Part shown: positions 19,522-29,326 of the stretch, piece by piece
Layout of the letters: each line of letters opens with the position of its first letter
Numbering within the stretch: the first letter of the stretch is position 1
From: Asterionellopsis glacialis
Lineage: Eukaryota > Bacillariophyta > Plagiogrammaphyceae > Rhaphoneidales > Asterionellopsidaceae
Direction: 5' to 3'
DNA length: 36,707 bases
NCBI GenBank assembly: GCA_014885115.2
Contig: WKLE02000152.1
Span: 105,062 to 141,768 of the forward strand
The notes under the pieces: generated by a model
Seen by the model: the letters and a program-made list of their open reading frames with translations, nothing else
What the model was told of the DNA's origin: nothing
Database searches by the model: none
Translations under genes and position numbers: made by a program

Positions 19522-19593
19522 TTCTCCGACCAAGATTAGAACCTGGGATGCTTGATTCAAAGTCAAGATTGATAACCACTTCACGATCAGAAA
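19522..19593 (-). pseudogene. Decayed tRNA-Gln(UUG), copy 2
   Basis: 72 nt aligned to copies 1 and 3, with the same anticodon arm and TTG anticodon. Changes: the 5' acceptor strand TTTCTGA now pairs through two G-U wobbles, position 57 of the T loop is T rather than a purine (TTCTAAT), the T stem has a G-U pair, and D-stem base 25 is A, breaking the G10-C25 pair. No T4 run is seen directly past its 3' end. It is probably non-functional, although the cloverleaf could still fold weakly. Confidence 0.75.
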
Positions 19594-19797
19594 CCTTCCG
19601 TTCGTGGAGATTTTCTCTGTTATTTATTGCCCGAAATGTTGCCTGTTTACATATTGCACGCACGGGAAGAAAATCGGAGCAATGATGGTGAGCCATCATT
19701 GTTGGAGAACAAATTTTGCCACAGACGAATGTTCGCTTATGCAATCAATACCTTCGTGAATTCGAGGGGGGGGAAGCTTGTGAAATGTGCTATGTGC

Positions 19798-19802
19798 AAA
19801 AA
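19798..19802 (-). terminator. Pol III T-run for tRNA-Gln copy 3
   Basis: TTTTT on the - strand about 13 nt past the tRNA 3' end. Confidence 0.65.
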
Positions 19803-19814
19803 GAAGCTCTTCGC

Positions 19815-19886
19815 TTCTCCGACCAGGATTCGAACCTGGGATGCTTGATTCAAAGTCAAGAGTGATAACCACTTCACCATCGGAGA
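19815..19886 (-). tRNA. tRNA-Gln(UUG), copy 3
   Basis: 72 nt, differing from copy 1 by one base (position 9, G for A). Acceptor, D, anticodon (TTG) and T stems all pair and the discriminator is A. Confidence 0.93.
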
Positions 19887-20263
19887 CGAATTCGCGTACG
19901 TTTCATGTCTTATGTGTGGTTATCAAAGTATATAATAACTAGAATATTGCTATCTGTATCTACGGTACTCTCCCTAACGGACTTCTAACTGTCCCCTGCG
20001 CGTATACATACGATGAACTGTGTTCACGGCTGCCTCCAACCTGCTCCTGGTCTGCGACTGCTCCAACCAAGCTCCTCAACTCGTCCAGAAGCCAAAGTCC
20101 ATCCGAAGGATACACCTGTGTGTGATGCACACAAGGAACCAACATACCAACATCAATGTCATCAGTTTTCGCTTTCGGACTTGACCATCATGCAAAACAT
20201 TGATTGAGGATCAGCAAAATATATTTTAGACCTGGCAAAGATATTATAGAATTTAAAAAAATT
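19887..20263. promoter_or_regulatory. Upstream region of the TTC38-like gene
   Basis: 377 bp between tRNA-Gln copy 3 and the TTC38-like start, divergent from the tRNAs. No gene seen. Confidence 0.45.
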
Positions 20264-22441
20264 ATGAAGATGTCTAAATATTGGTTGCTATCAATGAGAC
20301 CAGCATCAAAGCGATTATCGATACATTTACGACGACCACAATGTACGATTTCCTTGGTGTCGTACAATAATTTGAACAAAGATGAGTCCAAACTACGTCC
20401 TCAGCCAATTTCTGTGAAAAGCTCGTACTATTTTGGTGCAAAGGATATACCAACAAAAACAATGATTCTAAATTTTCAACGAGCACATTTTTCATCGAGT
20501 AAGCTCATCAATAATGATGATATTTCGATTGAACCTCAAGTGGATTTATTTGGAGAACCAAATAGTTTCATTGGTGTAAGCGAAAATCCGAAACGAGCTG
20601 CAATGGTTGGACCTGCTGCAGAAGCTTTGGACACATTTCTTGTAGCGGTTGTAACGAAAGGATCATCTGCAACTGATGGAGGAGATGAAGAAGGAATTGC
20701 AACCATGTCAGCCCATTCATCAGCTATTGCGTGGACTGACCTTCTAAAGCATTCTGCCATGTGGAATACGTCCCAAAAGTCGTTAGCTCCCATGTTGGCG
20801 GTTGTTGCTGTAGCACCCTTATTGGCACAGGCTGGAGTTGGCTATATCCATCACATTGACACTCTGCTTGCTCAAACAACACAACCATCTGTACAAATGC
20901 TATCTATGGCAAAAATGGCCACAACACTGAAAGATCATCCACACTTATCACCTCGTGAGAAATCACACTTACAAGCGTTGGACTCTCTTCTAAACAATGA
21001 TCATCAACGTGCTCTTAAAATACTTCTAAAGCTGTTGCAAGAATGCCCTGGTGATGTACTAGCTTTGAGTCTAGCCATTGACATTGCTCAAACACTTGGT
21101 GACAAACAGGCTGCGATGAGAGCTGCTGGATCCGTTGCTTCGTACTGGCATGAACGTGGCGATCGTAACATTTTGGGCTATTCTATTGTTACTGCTTGGG
21201 TTGCGTTAGGATTTGCGGTCGGTGGACGTTTCGCTGAAGCTGAACGATTAGCAAACCGGGCCTTGAAGGAGGATGTGAGTGGTGCAGGTGGAGTGTCAAC
21301 GTTGGCATTGGCACATGCGTTTGATGCAGAAGGACGCACCTCGGAGGGCATCTCCTATTTGGCAGGATACGATGGTGTAAAGGCTTACGAAGCATGCGGT
21401 CTATCATTCTTTGATTCACGAGTTGGTGGTCACGGTGCACGATTTTCTCTTGATCGAGAAGGAGTCGAGGGGGGAAAGGCGGCTCTTCGGATGTATGATA
21501 CAAATTTTGACCGTATTTTCCACTACAGTGGTTTTGGAACGAGTCAACTCATGACAGAACCAAATCGAAAGGCACCGTCAACCAGAGGTCAGCGTTTTAC
21601 CCAAGGTGCTCAAGAGGCAACAAAATCGGTCTTCCAAAGCCTCTTCGGGGGTGGGAAAGATGAAAATGCAGCAGAGTCGTCAAACCCAAGCGCCCCTCAA
21701 AACGAGGAAACCGCCGACCCGAATGACAATCCCAAGAAGGCAACTTTAGAAGATGTTCTAACGTGGATGCCACCAACACCACAAGTTCTAACGGAAGCTA
21801 CACTTTTATTACTTCGACTTACAATCAATGGTACGGTAGCTACGAACGATGCTAGATGGTTAAATATTCGTAATGCTTGGTCAGTCATGAATGATATATA
21901 TCAACAGGGATCTCTCGAAAACGATACTTCTACTTTCAATTTCTACCCACTTGGCGATGTTGTTTCGTGTCTATTTACTAAAGAAGGGCTTGAAATACAT
22001 GATGACCTGGGAGATACACTTAATAATATCAGGACTGGAATGCAAATAATGGGAGAAATGATGAATCTTGGATACGGTGAAGAAATGAAAGAAGTTGATT
22101 TAGACGAAAAGACAAAGAATCAGTGGAAGCTTGTAGCTAAACTGTTGTCTTCTGCAATTAATTTAGATTCGGAAACTGGCGCCGTTCTGAACCTGTGGGA
22201 AATGGATGGTCGCCCACTCGTAGAGCATGCTATTTGCTATGCTGCCTGTTTATCAGAAGATCAGGATACACTTGCTGTTGCCAGATCTATTTGCAGTCAG
22301 GGCGTTTGCCTTCGAGCCAACTCACCTGAACAGTGGTGGAGATATAGTATTGTACTTGACCTTTTAGGTGATGAAACTGCTGCTGAAGATGCAAGAGCAG
22401 CAAGTATAAGTTTTGGTTCTGGTGAAGGAGCAAATATGTAG
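20264..22441 (+). CDS. TTC38-like tetratricopeptide-repeat protein
   Basis: 725 residues from ATG 20264 (a second Met is two codons on). The N-terminus is Lys/Arg/Ser-rich and lacks acidic residues for about 35 residues, which suggests mitochondrial import. The family call rests on helical repeats such as HQRALKILLKLLQECPGD and RFAEAERLANRALKED, and on the C-terminal block GRPLVEHAICYAACLSED ... WWRYSIVLDLLGDETAAEDA, which I recall from TTC38-type proteins of algae. A charged, Asn/Pro-rich insert lies at about 445-510. No catalytic residues are known for the family and the biochemical role is unclear. Its stop is only 93 bp from the stop of the converging CCCH gene, so the 3' UTRs probably overlap. 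Confidence 0.75.
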   Translation: MKMSKYWLLSMRPASKRLSIHLRRPQCTISLVSYNNLNKDESKLRPQPISVKSSYYFGAKDIPTKTMILNFQRAHFSSSKLINNDDISIEPQVDLFGEPNSFIGVSENPKRAAMVGPAAEALDTFLVAVVTKGSSATDGGDEEGIATMSAHSSAIAWTDLLKHSAMWNTSQKSLAPMLAVVAVAPLLAQAGVGYIHHIDTLLAQTTQPSVQMLSMAKMATTLKDHPHLSPREKSHLQALDSLLNNDHQRALKILLKLLQECPGDVLALSLAIDIAQTLGDKQAAMRAAGSVASYWHERGDRNILGYSIVTAWVALGFAVGGRFAEAERLANRALKEDVSGAGGVSTLALAHAFDAEGRTSEGISYLAGYDGVKAYEACGLSFFDSRVGGHGARFSLDREGVEGGKAALRMYDTNFDRIFHYSGFGTSQLMTEPNRKAPSTRGQRFTQGAQEATKSVFQSLFGGGKDENAAESSNPSAPQNEETADPNDNPKKATLEDVLTWMPPTPQVLTEATLLLLRLTINGTVATNDARWLNIRNAWSVMNDIYQQGSLENDTSTFNFYPLGDVVSCLFTKEGLEIHDDLGDTLNNIRTGMQIMGEMMNLGYGEEMKEVDLDEKTKNQWKLVAKLLSSAINLDSETGAVLNLWEMDGRPLVEHAICYAACLSEDQDTLAVARSICSQGVCLRANSPEQWWRYSIVLDLLGDETAAEDARAASISFGSGEGANM

Positions 22442-22534
22442 GAAAGGTTGATGCTTGTGATCACATTGAAACAATCTAAGTGCCACACATTTCAGTAAAA
22501 TAAAAGACTTTGTCTATCAACTTTAACATGGCAT

Positions 22535-23812
22535 CTAGTCCCTGTAACCGTGTGTCTTTCTCTTTTTGACTTTCTGCCCAAACTCTCCAACAAGTGGTTC
22601 TTCGACCTCTGTCTTTTCCACGCGGGTACACTGCTGTTGCTTTTCTTGCTGTTCTTGCCATTGCTTTAGATACATTTTTCCTTCTTGAATACTTAACCAT
22701 CGACCATGAAGTTCTTGGCCATTTAGTGCAACAGCTTTCGCAACTGCTTTTGGAGATTGGAAGAGAACACCACAAAAACCTTTGCTACGACCACTATCTT
22801 CAAATCTGGGGAATGTAATTTCAACAATTTCGCCACAGTCTTGAAAGAATGATCGAACATCTTCTTGTGTCGTATCATAGTTTAGACCAAAGACCCGAAT
22901 CGACAACGGCTGCCGGTTCTTCTCTTTATCACCCGCCTTGCGCTTACCCTTTTTGCTTAGAGCTTTGTCTCGTACTGACTCTTCGTGTCTATAAGGACAT
23001 TTGTCACCCTTCCGACACTTGCCTTTGGTCTTCCAATTGATGCAGTCTTTTTCATTTTTGGGCAGTGTCTTGTGACCGTCTGTTTCACCATCGCCGTTGT
23101 TCTTTCCTTCTCCCTTCGTTTGAGATTGCGCCTTATCTACATCATGATAATATGGACATTTATCTCCCAATTTACATTTTCCTTTTTTAAATGCAAAGCA
23201 TTTTTGCTTCTTTTTGGAAGGTTCCTTATTTGCGCATCCACCCTCTCCCTCGTGTGCAAATTTACATTCATTCCCATATGGACAACGGAAGGATGCCCAT
23301 AAGTAGCATATTTGTTTTTCTTTATTTTCTTCATCATTTGTATCATTGCGAAGGATGGGTCGTAAATATATGGTATACTTTTTAGTAGACGTTGCCTTAG
23401 CTCCGCCACGTACTGTTCCAAGATTGATTGCTTTTTGTCGTAGCTCTTCTTCAGCTACTGTTACAAAACCAAAACCACGATGTTCTGTTTTCGTCTCATT
23501 GTTGTTATTATCATTCTTGTTTCTATCTGCTGAATCGTTTTGTCCATCTTTATCGTCATGTTTGTTGTTGTCGGATTCGCCGACGTCATAATCACCTTGC
23601 TGTACATTATTTCCAAAAGAAGAGGAGGAGGAATCCTTCTCGTAAACTAACGCAACATTTGAAACTGAATTTTCACCTAATCTATTTTCTATTAGTCTCT
23701 TTACAGAGTCTTCATCAAAATTAGAAGGAACCCGTGAAACAAAGATCTTACATGAATCATCCTCATTGTAATGAGTATTGTCCTCTATCAATGTAGTGTC
23801 TTCTTCAACCAT
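22535..23812 (-). CDS. RRM-CCCH-RRM RNA-binding protein
   Basis: 425 residues. Two RNA-recognition motifs flank three CCCH zinc fingers. RRM1 has RNP2 KIFVSRVP (22-29) and RNP1 RGFGFVTV (112-119), with a long Asp/Asn/Lys insert (about 60-110) between them. Fingers: C169-x7-C-x5-C-x3-H187, C205-x7-C-x5-C-x3-H223 and C257-x8-C-x5-C-x3-H276. RRM2 has IRVFGL (305-310) and KGFCGVLF (344-351). Basic Lys-rich spacers and a KKRKTHGYRD tail suggest nuclear location. CCCH fingers of these spacings bind short RNA motifs in mRNA processing or decay. The exact target cannot be told. ATG 23812 is the only good start. Confidence 0.88.
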   Translation of the reverse strand: MVEEDTTLIEDNTHYNEDDSCKIFVSRVPSNFDEDSVKRLIENRLGENSVSNVALVYEKDSSSSSFGNNVQQGDYDVGESDNNKHDDKDGQNDSADRNKNDNNNNETKTEHRGFGFVTVAEEELRQKAINLGTVRGGAKATSTKKYTIYLRPILRNDTNDEENKEKQICYLWASFRCPYGNECKFAHEGEGGCANKEPSKKKQKCFAFKKGKCKLGDKCPYYHDVDKAQSQTKGEGKNNGDGETDGHKTLPKNEKDCINWKTKGKCRKGDKCPYRHEESVRDKALSKKGKRKAGDKEKNRQPLSIRVFGLNYDTTQEDVRSFFQDCGEIVEITFPRFEDSGRSKGFCGVLFQSPKAVAKAVALNGQELHGRWLSIQEGKMYLKQWQEQQEKQQQCTRVEKTEVEEPLVGEFGQKVKKRKTHGYRD

Positions 23813-24293
23813 TTTCGCAACTCGTAGGGTGGATTTACTATATTGCAGATTCTATATTGTTGTTTACCTCTTGATTGGATTTGAATAGGTTGTTGTCGTT
23901 GCTACATGTGTCTATTGCGTATGTATTATTTGTTCTGTGAATTTTTTTTCATAGCCTGTTTGCTGGTCAAAATGAGCGAGAAAAGATCAGATGATAAGAT
24001 CGGTGGTTGATTTTTGGGTTATGAGTCGAAGCCCGGATCTTTGGTTCCATCCACAGCGTGCCCGGTGGGTTCACTGGTACCGGTACTAGAGATTACCGAG
24101 TACTGACGCATTTCGTCGTCTTTTCAGCTTCCTCCTCTTTCTCGCTATCTTCATGTTTTTGAAAGATTGTTCCGTGATACATCTGTACGGTGCAACAGAC
24201 TTTCCAAACCGGCTGAGAGCAGGAAACGATAGCTATCATCAATCCATATTTACATCCCATTAACTCCAATCGGAGGTGACGTGCCGACTTTGC
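23813..24293. promoter_or_regulatory. Bidirectional promoter, CCCH and SDR genes
   Basis: 481 bp between divergent starts. It includes the palindromic GTACCGGTAC near 24078 followed by TAGAGATTACCGAG. No gene seen. Confidence 0.5.
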
Positions 24294-25397
24294 ATGTTTC
24301 GCGTTTCCACCAATTTTAATTTGAAGTCTCGTTTTTGGAGTCCGGCGGCAACAGCACTTTTACTATTTTTGCCTAGATACGGTCAATCATCATTTGTTTC
24401 TTCGTCGTCGATTTGGTCAGCTAGTAGTACAATGGTGTCATCTCCATCTACCGTTGCTGAGAACAACAAGAAACGAAAGTTTTCTTCTTCATCATCTTCG
24501 TCTGTTGTAAGGCCATCAGCTGAAACAAACATACAAGACATTTTGGCAAACCCTCCTACTGCCGTTACCGCAATTCCTGGACAAGATACTGTAGAAGAGC
24601 AACCAGTAAGAAATCCAATTGATTCATCATCGCGAGTATTAGTTATTGGTGGTTCCCGAGGTATTGGGTTAGAATTTGTGCGGCAGTGTGCTCAACGTGG
24701 TGCCAAGGTCATAGCTACACATCGAGGGAATGCCATGCCTGAGAAGCTTCAAGATTTGGTAAAAACTGGTGCTAACAATGAAAGCCTGAAGGTTGAAGGA
24801 TTGAAAATGGATGTTGGTGATGAAACAAGCATTACAGCGGCAGCCACTGAACTGAAATCTCGTAATGGGTTTCAACCTCTGACCCATATCATACACAGTG
24901 CTGGTATATATATGCCGGGTATGTCCTTTGATGGGACACCTAGAGGTGGACGAAAGGAACAACCAGTTGTAACAGAAAATGATATGATGGAATCATACAA
25001 AGTAAATGCAGTTGGACCACTGCTAGTGGCACAGAATTTTGTTCCTCTTATGGGTCAATCTTCCAACGCCAATTGTGCTGAGAAAGATTTGCCTATTCTT
25101 TCTATCTTAACTAGCAAGGTAGGAAGTGTCCATGACAATTCGTCAGGTGGATCTTATGCCTACCGAGCAAGTAAGAGTGCTTTGAATAATATCGTTAAAT
25201 CACTGAGTGTAGATTTAGCAGGCGAAATATCTGTGGTGTTATTACACCCTGGATATGTCAGAACAGACATGACTAAGGGAAATGGACTCATAGATGTGGA
25301 TGAAAGTGTAGGAGGTATGCTTCGTGCTATAGAAGCAACTGATGCTACTGTCAGTTTCCGATTTGTAGATTTCAAAGCTTGTCTCATCCCTTGGTAA
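24294..25397 (+). CDS. Short-chain dehydrogenase/reductase, organelle-targeted
   Basis: 367 residues from ATG 24294. Members of this Rossmann-fold family oxidise or reduce alcohols and ketones with NAD(P)H. Motifs: VLVIGGSRGIGLE (Gly-rich loop about 119-125), HSAGIY for NNAG, a YKVNAVGPLLVAQ helix, ILTSKVGS, the catalytic pair YRASK (Tyr290, Lys294), and LHPGYVRTDMT. THRGN after the second strand hints at NADP preference through Arg. The first 100 residues are an extension: Arg plus a hydrophobic stretch (SPAATALLLFL) then Ser-rich, which fits a mitochondrial or plastid pre-sequence. The ending DFKACLIPW matches a common SDR subgroup. Substrate unknown. Confidence 0.88.
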   Translation: MFRVSTNFNLKSRFWSPAATALLLFLPRYGQSSFVSSSSIWSASSTMVSSPSTVAENNKKRKFSSSSSSSVVRPSAETNIQDILANPPTAVTAIPGQDTVEEQPVRNPIDSSSRVLVIGGSRGIGLEFVRQCAQRGAKVIATHRGNAMPEKLQDLVKTGANNESLKVEGLKMDVGDETSITAAATELKSRNGFQPLTHIIHSAGIYMPGMSFDGTPRGGRKEQPVVTENDMMESYKVNAVGPLLVAQNFVPLMGQSSNANCAEKDLPILSILTSKVGSVHDNSSGGSYAYRASKSALNNIVKSLSVDLAGEISVVLLHPGYVRTDMTKGNGLIDVDESVGGMLRAIEATDATVSFRFVDFKACLIPW

Positions 25398-26140
25398 AAT
25401 AATAGATATCGTAATTTTGGTTTTTCGTTCTGTCAATCCCATTGAAAAAAATCTTTATTCGTGGTGCAGTTCTTTTGGATCACTCTGGGAATTGAACGAC
25501 CCCGCAAAATCGTTAGGATTGTACGTACCGATACCTTTACTCTAACTATGAACTAATCTTGCATCCTGGCAGGCCGTCCCCACGCGGATGTGTCAAGCTA
25601 AAAACTAAAAAAATCAGGCCCAGAATAAGATAGAGATTAGAGAGAATTCTCCTTGGCTGGGAGCTCGCAGGTCCCCAGGACCTTAGCTAGTATCATACGG
25701 TAGTCCTCTAAACTAGAGGTAAAAATACGACCTAAGGGTCCTTAAGACTAGCCAGAGGCCCTACATAGACTACCTGTTACAGTAGTCTCTAATGAAATAA
25801 TAGAGGACCTATCTGACTCTGGCCGGTCTGACCAAGTTTCTGACCATCGTCTGGTCTGACTCACTCACATTAAATAACGGGTCTGTAACGGTTTCGACGG
25901 GAGGTTCTTTCCGCTTTGGCCTCCATCCACCTTTTTTGGTGTGTGTTTTTTTTCTCTTTTTTGGGTCTCTCTCATCACTCATCACAGTCAGTACACAGAT
26001 CTCACTTCATAGTCAGTATTTGCAACTGCCAATGTTCAATGTTATCTGAGCGGCTCGGAAATAAAGATTAATTCTCTACTCGTCCATTACGGTCGGGACA
26101 TTTCACTGCAGTTAGCTCAACAATTGCAGTATCTAAAAGA
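25398..26140. promoter_or_regulatory. Upstream region of the PPR gene
   Basis: 743 bp, no gene. 25670-25830 holds AGGACCT, ACGGTAG (25697-25703), the interrupted palindrome CCTCTA...TAGAGG at about 25705-25719, and repeated GGTCTGAC words, a mix like other promoters in this window. A T-rich stretch lies at 25930-25960. Confidence 0.5.
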
Positions 26141-28702
26141 ATGTCATCCATGCGCATAGTTTGCTCTCGTACTTTGTCGAGATCAACTTCTTCAATACGA
26201 CGATCTCGTGTCCGAAAAAGTCCTATATCATGTGTTCGTTCCTATAGTGATAAATCTTCGTCCGTGACAAGCACGACAGCAGAACTCCAGCAACATGAAC
26301 AAAACAGCCATGATTATGCCTCGAAACAGTCATTTCATCTACCCAAATTTGGAGTTCCAATGAGTGATGAGGAGATTAAAGAAGCCAAAGACCAAATTTG
26401 GTATAATATTAGTCGAAATAGGAGAGCGAATGCCCCTGACAAGGCATTACAGGTTTTTGAACGATTACTTGATCAAGAAGGATTTATTCTAGAACCTGGA
26501 ATTGTGATCAATGTTCTTCGGAACTGTTCTAAAAGAGGGATGAAGTATGATCAAAGTTTGGATAGATTAGAACGAATTTGTAAAAAGTTACGATTTAAAC
26601 AAGAATTATGGGAAGAAAGTATTCCATCCTTTATTCTTGTTGCTCTAGCTAAATCAATGAGTTCTAATGCTCCTAAATATGCTGAAACGTTTTTGAAAGG
26701 GATGGTACAGAATCACAAACAACTTCCAATACAGAACAAACCACCAAACCCAATACACTATACAGCGGTTCTAAACAGCTTTGCACGGAGAGGCATGGCG
26801 AGTGAAGCAGAACAGTTGCTTCAATATTTACGAGAGCAACACAATGCTGGCAATCTCGAAGAAGGTCCTGGATCTGCGGCATACAATTGTGTTATAAATG
26901 CAATTGCACAAAGTGACGATCGTGATGCACCACAAAAGGCGTGGGCTCTCGTGGAGAGCATGGAGAAGGGCCCTGTTGAGATTCAACCAGATGCTGTAAC
27001 CTTCGGTAGCTTACTAAACTGTTATGCCAAACGAGGGTTATCTATCAAAGCAGAACAACTGTTGCGGCGAATACATCGTCGACAGAAATCGGGAGAAAGT
27101 GGAATCCGGCCGAATACCTACATGTACAACATGGTGATGAATGCATTGGCCAAGAGCAGCGGTCAAGATTCTCCACAGCGTGCAGAAAAACTATTGCAGA
27201 ATATGATTCACCTTTATTCTTCAGGCATAAAGTCGTTGCAGCCTGATCAAAAAACGGGGAATTGTCTATTGAATTGCTATGCTCGGCATGGAATGGTCGC
27301 AGAAGCCTATCAGTTTTTACAACGTATGCACATTCTCTATCAAGACGGTGTCTTCAGGGATGGACCAAATAGTTACGACTACAATGCAATCATGAATCTA
27401 CTTTCCAAACGAAACGGATCAGATTCTGTTGAAAAGGGAGAAGATCTGTTAAACTTGATGGTTGAAATGTGCGAAGCTGGGTCTAGCCGTGCTCGGCCGA
27501 ATTTGTTGACTTATTCGAGTCTATTAAATATTTACGCCCGTAATGGTATGCCAGAAAAGGCAGTCGAGTTACTGCAAAAGATACATCAGCTATATGATAC
27601 CAAAGTCATCCGTGATGGACCCAATACGACATGTTACAATATTGTCTTGAATGCATTAGCTACTAGTCATGACCCAGACGCACTTGAAGCAGCTCAAAAG
27701 TTGATTTATCGCATGGAATTATATGCGGTGGATCTACCCAAACTCCGCCCTGATCAAATCACCTTTAATACACTTTTAAAATGCTGTGAAAATGCCAAAG
27801 ACATAACGTCAGCCATGAAAGTACTTGAGAAAATGCAAGATCTGTATGATACGGGTGCACTTAAAGACGGTCCTGATCGAATATCATACAATGCAGTGCT
27901 ATCGACACATCTTCAGAGTGGAGATCCGAACAATCTTCGAAAGGCAGAAGCTCTTCTTTACCAAATACCACAACCAGATGTAAGTATGTATGCTGCAGTG
28001 TTAAACAAATATGCTGAAAACGCAATGGCACATGAAGCTGAGGAGTTGGTACAGCAAATGCATGACCTGCATGAAGTAGGTAAATTGAAACGTGGGCCCA
28101 ACTTGTCTGCATACGAATCTGTTTTAAGAGCATTAGCACACAGCAAAGAGTGGGATGCACCCGAACGAGCCAGAAAGATTTTAGATCATATGGTCGAGTT
28201 GGGTTCAGACGGGAATCCAGACTTAAAACCCACTGTGACTCATTATAATCAGGTCTTGGTTACTTACCGACAAGAGGGTATGCTACGAGAATCACTTGAG
28301 CTCTTGTTACAAATGTACGACCTACATGAAAAAGGGGACCTTACAGACGGACCGGACATGGCTTCCTTTGCTTGTGTTATGGAAATGTTAGCCCAAAGAG
28401 GGGGGGAGGATGCTCCAAGTAAGTCTGGTTCGGCTTGTGTCCGCGTTTGTTTGTGCTGCTCCATCTTCTCACAATACGTTTCTTTCATACGCCCATGTAT
28501 GTTCACAGAAAGGGCTGAGATTCTTTTAAAGAAAATGCTTCACCTCTTTGCATCTGGCAGCAAAAATGTTCAGCCGGATGCTGAGATTCGGAAAAGTTTT
28601 TTGCAATGCTTTGAAAAGAATGGGAAACTAAGTGAAGGCACTGATATGTTACAAAATATTATGACTCTACGCGATAAGCCGTTGCTAGTCAAGAGATCTT
28701 AA
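26141..28702 (+). CDS. Mitochondrial P-type pentatricopeptide-repeat protein
   Basis: Two exons, 26141-28418 and 28509-28702, give 823 residues. PPR proteins bind organellar RNA one base per repeat and act in processing, stability or translation. The first 40 residues are Arg/Ser-rich with no acidic residue until Asp37, a mitochondrial-type presequence. From about residue 100 to the end, ~35-residue helical pairs recur, with the signatures YN.V.NALA, ERLLDQM-like helices and DAP..A..LL, for example PHYTAVLNSFARRGMASEAEQLL-type blocks. No DYW or SMR domain follows, so it is a P-type protein. The open frame also runs through the intron, but the 30 residues this adds break a repeat. Confidence 0.92.
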   Translation: MSSMRIVCSRTLSRSTSSIRRSRVRKSPISCVRSYSDKSSSVTSTTAELQQHEQNSHDYASKQSFHLPKFGVPMSDEEIKEAKDQIWYNISRNRRANAPDKALQVFERLLDQEGFILEPGIVINVLRNCSKRGMKYDQSLDRLERICKKLRFKQELWEESIPSFILVALAKSMSSNAPKYAETFLKGMVQNHKQLPIQNKPPNPIHYTAVLNSFARRGMASEAEQLLQYLREQHNAGNLEEGPGSAAYNCVINAIAQSDDRDAPQKAWALVESMEKGPVEIQPDAVTFGSLLNCYAKRGLSIKAEQLLRRIHRRQKSGESGIRPNTYMYNMVMNALAKSSGQDSPQRAEKLLQNMIHLYSSGIKSLQPDQKTGNCLLNCYARHGMVAEAYQFLQRMHILYQDGVFRDGPNSYDYNAIMNLLSKRNGSDSVEKGEDLLNLMVEMCEAGSSRARPNLLTYSSLLNIYARNGMPEKAVELLQKIHQLYDTKVIRDGPNTTCYNIVLNALATSHDPDALEAAQKLIYRMELYAVDLPKLRPDQITFNTLLKCCENAKDITSAMKVLEKMQDLYDTGALKDGPDRISYNAVLSTHLQSGDPNNLRKAEALLYQIPQPDVSMYAAVLNKYAENAMAHEAEELVQQMHDLHEVGKLKRGPNLSAYESVLRALAHSKEWDAPERARKILDHMVELGSDGNPDLKPTVTHYNQVLVTYRQEGMLRESLELLLQMYDLHEKGDLTDGPDMASFACVMEMLAQRGGEDAPSKSGSACVRVCLCCSIFSQYVSFIRPCMFTERAEILLKKMLHLFASGSKNVQPDAEIRKSFLQCFEKNGKLSEGTDMLQNIMTLRDKPLLVKRS
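28419..28508 (+). other. In-frame 90-nt intron of the PPR gene
   Basis: Donor GTAAGT at 28419, acceptor TTCACAG ending at 28508. Length is divisible by three with no in-frame stop. Read through, it would add a Cys-rich hydrophobic stretch (CVRVCLCC). Spliced, it restores EDAPKRAEILLKKML, matching the other repeats (DSPQRAEKLLQNM). Confidence 0.88.
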
Positions 28703-29253
28703 TGGCGTTTCGTAATTCTCTCACAATGTTGGGTGCTATATATGTCGATGAAAAATACTGCGAGTAATTTGTAGCAGAGCTATTGCTATAGTGGTCTGTA
28801 ATATTATAAAATATATATTTCTTTCTACCAAAGATGCAAACACTAGTGGACAACTGGTTTGTACGAATTTTCCGACCAGCAAGAAAATAGTGGACACCTG
28901 ATACAAACATAAGTTCGAAGATGGATCGTCCTTGTACTCGGTTACGTGGTTCTTGATGCAGTTTAGGAAGTACACAAGAGCTGCTTGTTTATTGTTATAT
29001 CCTGTGAGTTGTGACAGGTTTTTAGGCCTGGGTCTTGATTGATCCTCTGGTCTCGATTTGACGAAGTTCACGAAGACAATATGCGATGTCCGATGAAAGA
29101 TGAGGTGGCAATACCTTGTAATTTTGCATGGTAAAGTGCGAAAGAAAAATGCCGTAGGACATGATGGTCAGTTGTCGGCGTGTTCCGATATGTTTCCTTC
29201 TTAATGTTGTATCTACTTCCGATCCGCTGTAAAAATAACTTTCTGACCCGTGA
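28703..29253. other. Intergenic region, no gene recognised
   Basis: 550 bp between the PPR stop and tRNA-Lys. A 110-codon open frame on the - strand (28736-29071) lacks an ATG and any family motif. Confidence 0.5.
29231..29235 (-). terminator. Pol III T-run for tRNA-Lys
   Basis: TTTTT on the - strand about 18 nt past the tRNA 3' end. Confidence 0.6.
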
Positions 29254-29326
29254 CACCCAATGTGGGGATCGAACCCACGACCACACGGTTAAAAGCCGGG
29301 CGCTCTTCCGACTGAGCTAATTGGGC
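29254..29326 (-). tRNA. tRNA-Lys(UUU)
   Basis: 73 nt with discriminator G. Acceptor GCCCAAT/ATTGGGT with one G-U, D arm GCTC/GAGC with loop AGTCGGAA, anticodon loop CTTTTAA giving TTT, T arm GTGGG-TTCGATC-CCCAC. The anticodon stem has one C-U mismatch. The 5' half is typical of eukaryotic tRNA-Lys. Confidence 0.93.

Noticed and set aside
26141..28702. PPR gene as a single exon
   Set aside because: The 30 extra residues have consensus splice sites at both ends and interrupt a repeat that splicing restores.
28736..29071. 110-codon open frame on the - strand
   Set aside because: It starts at GTG, has no Met, no motif and no promoter context.
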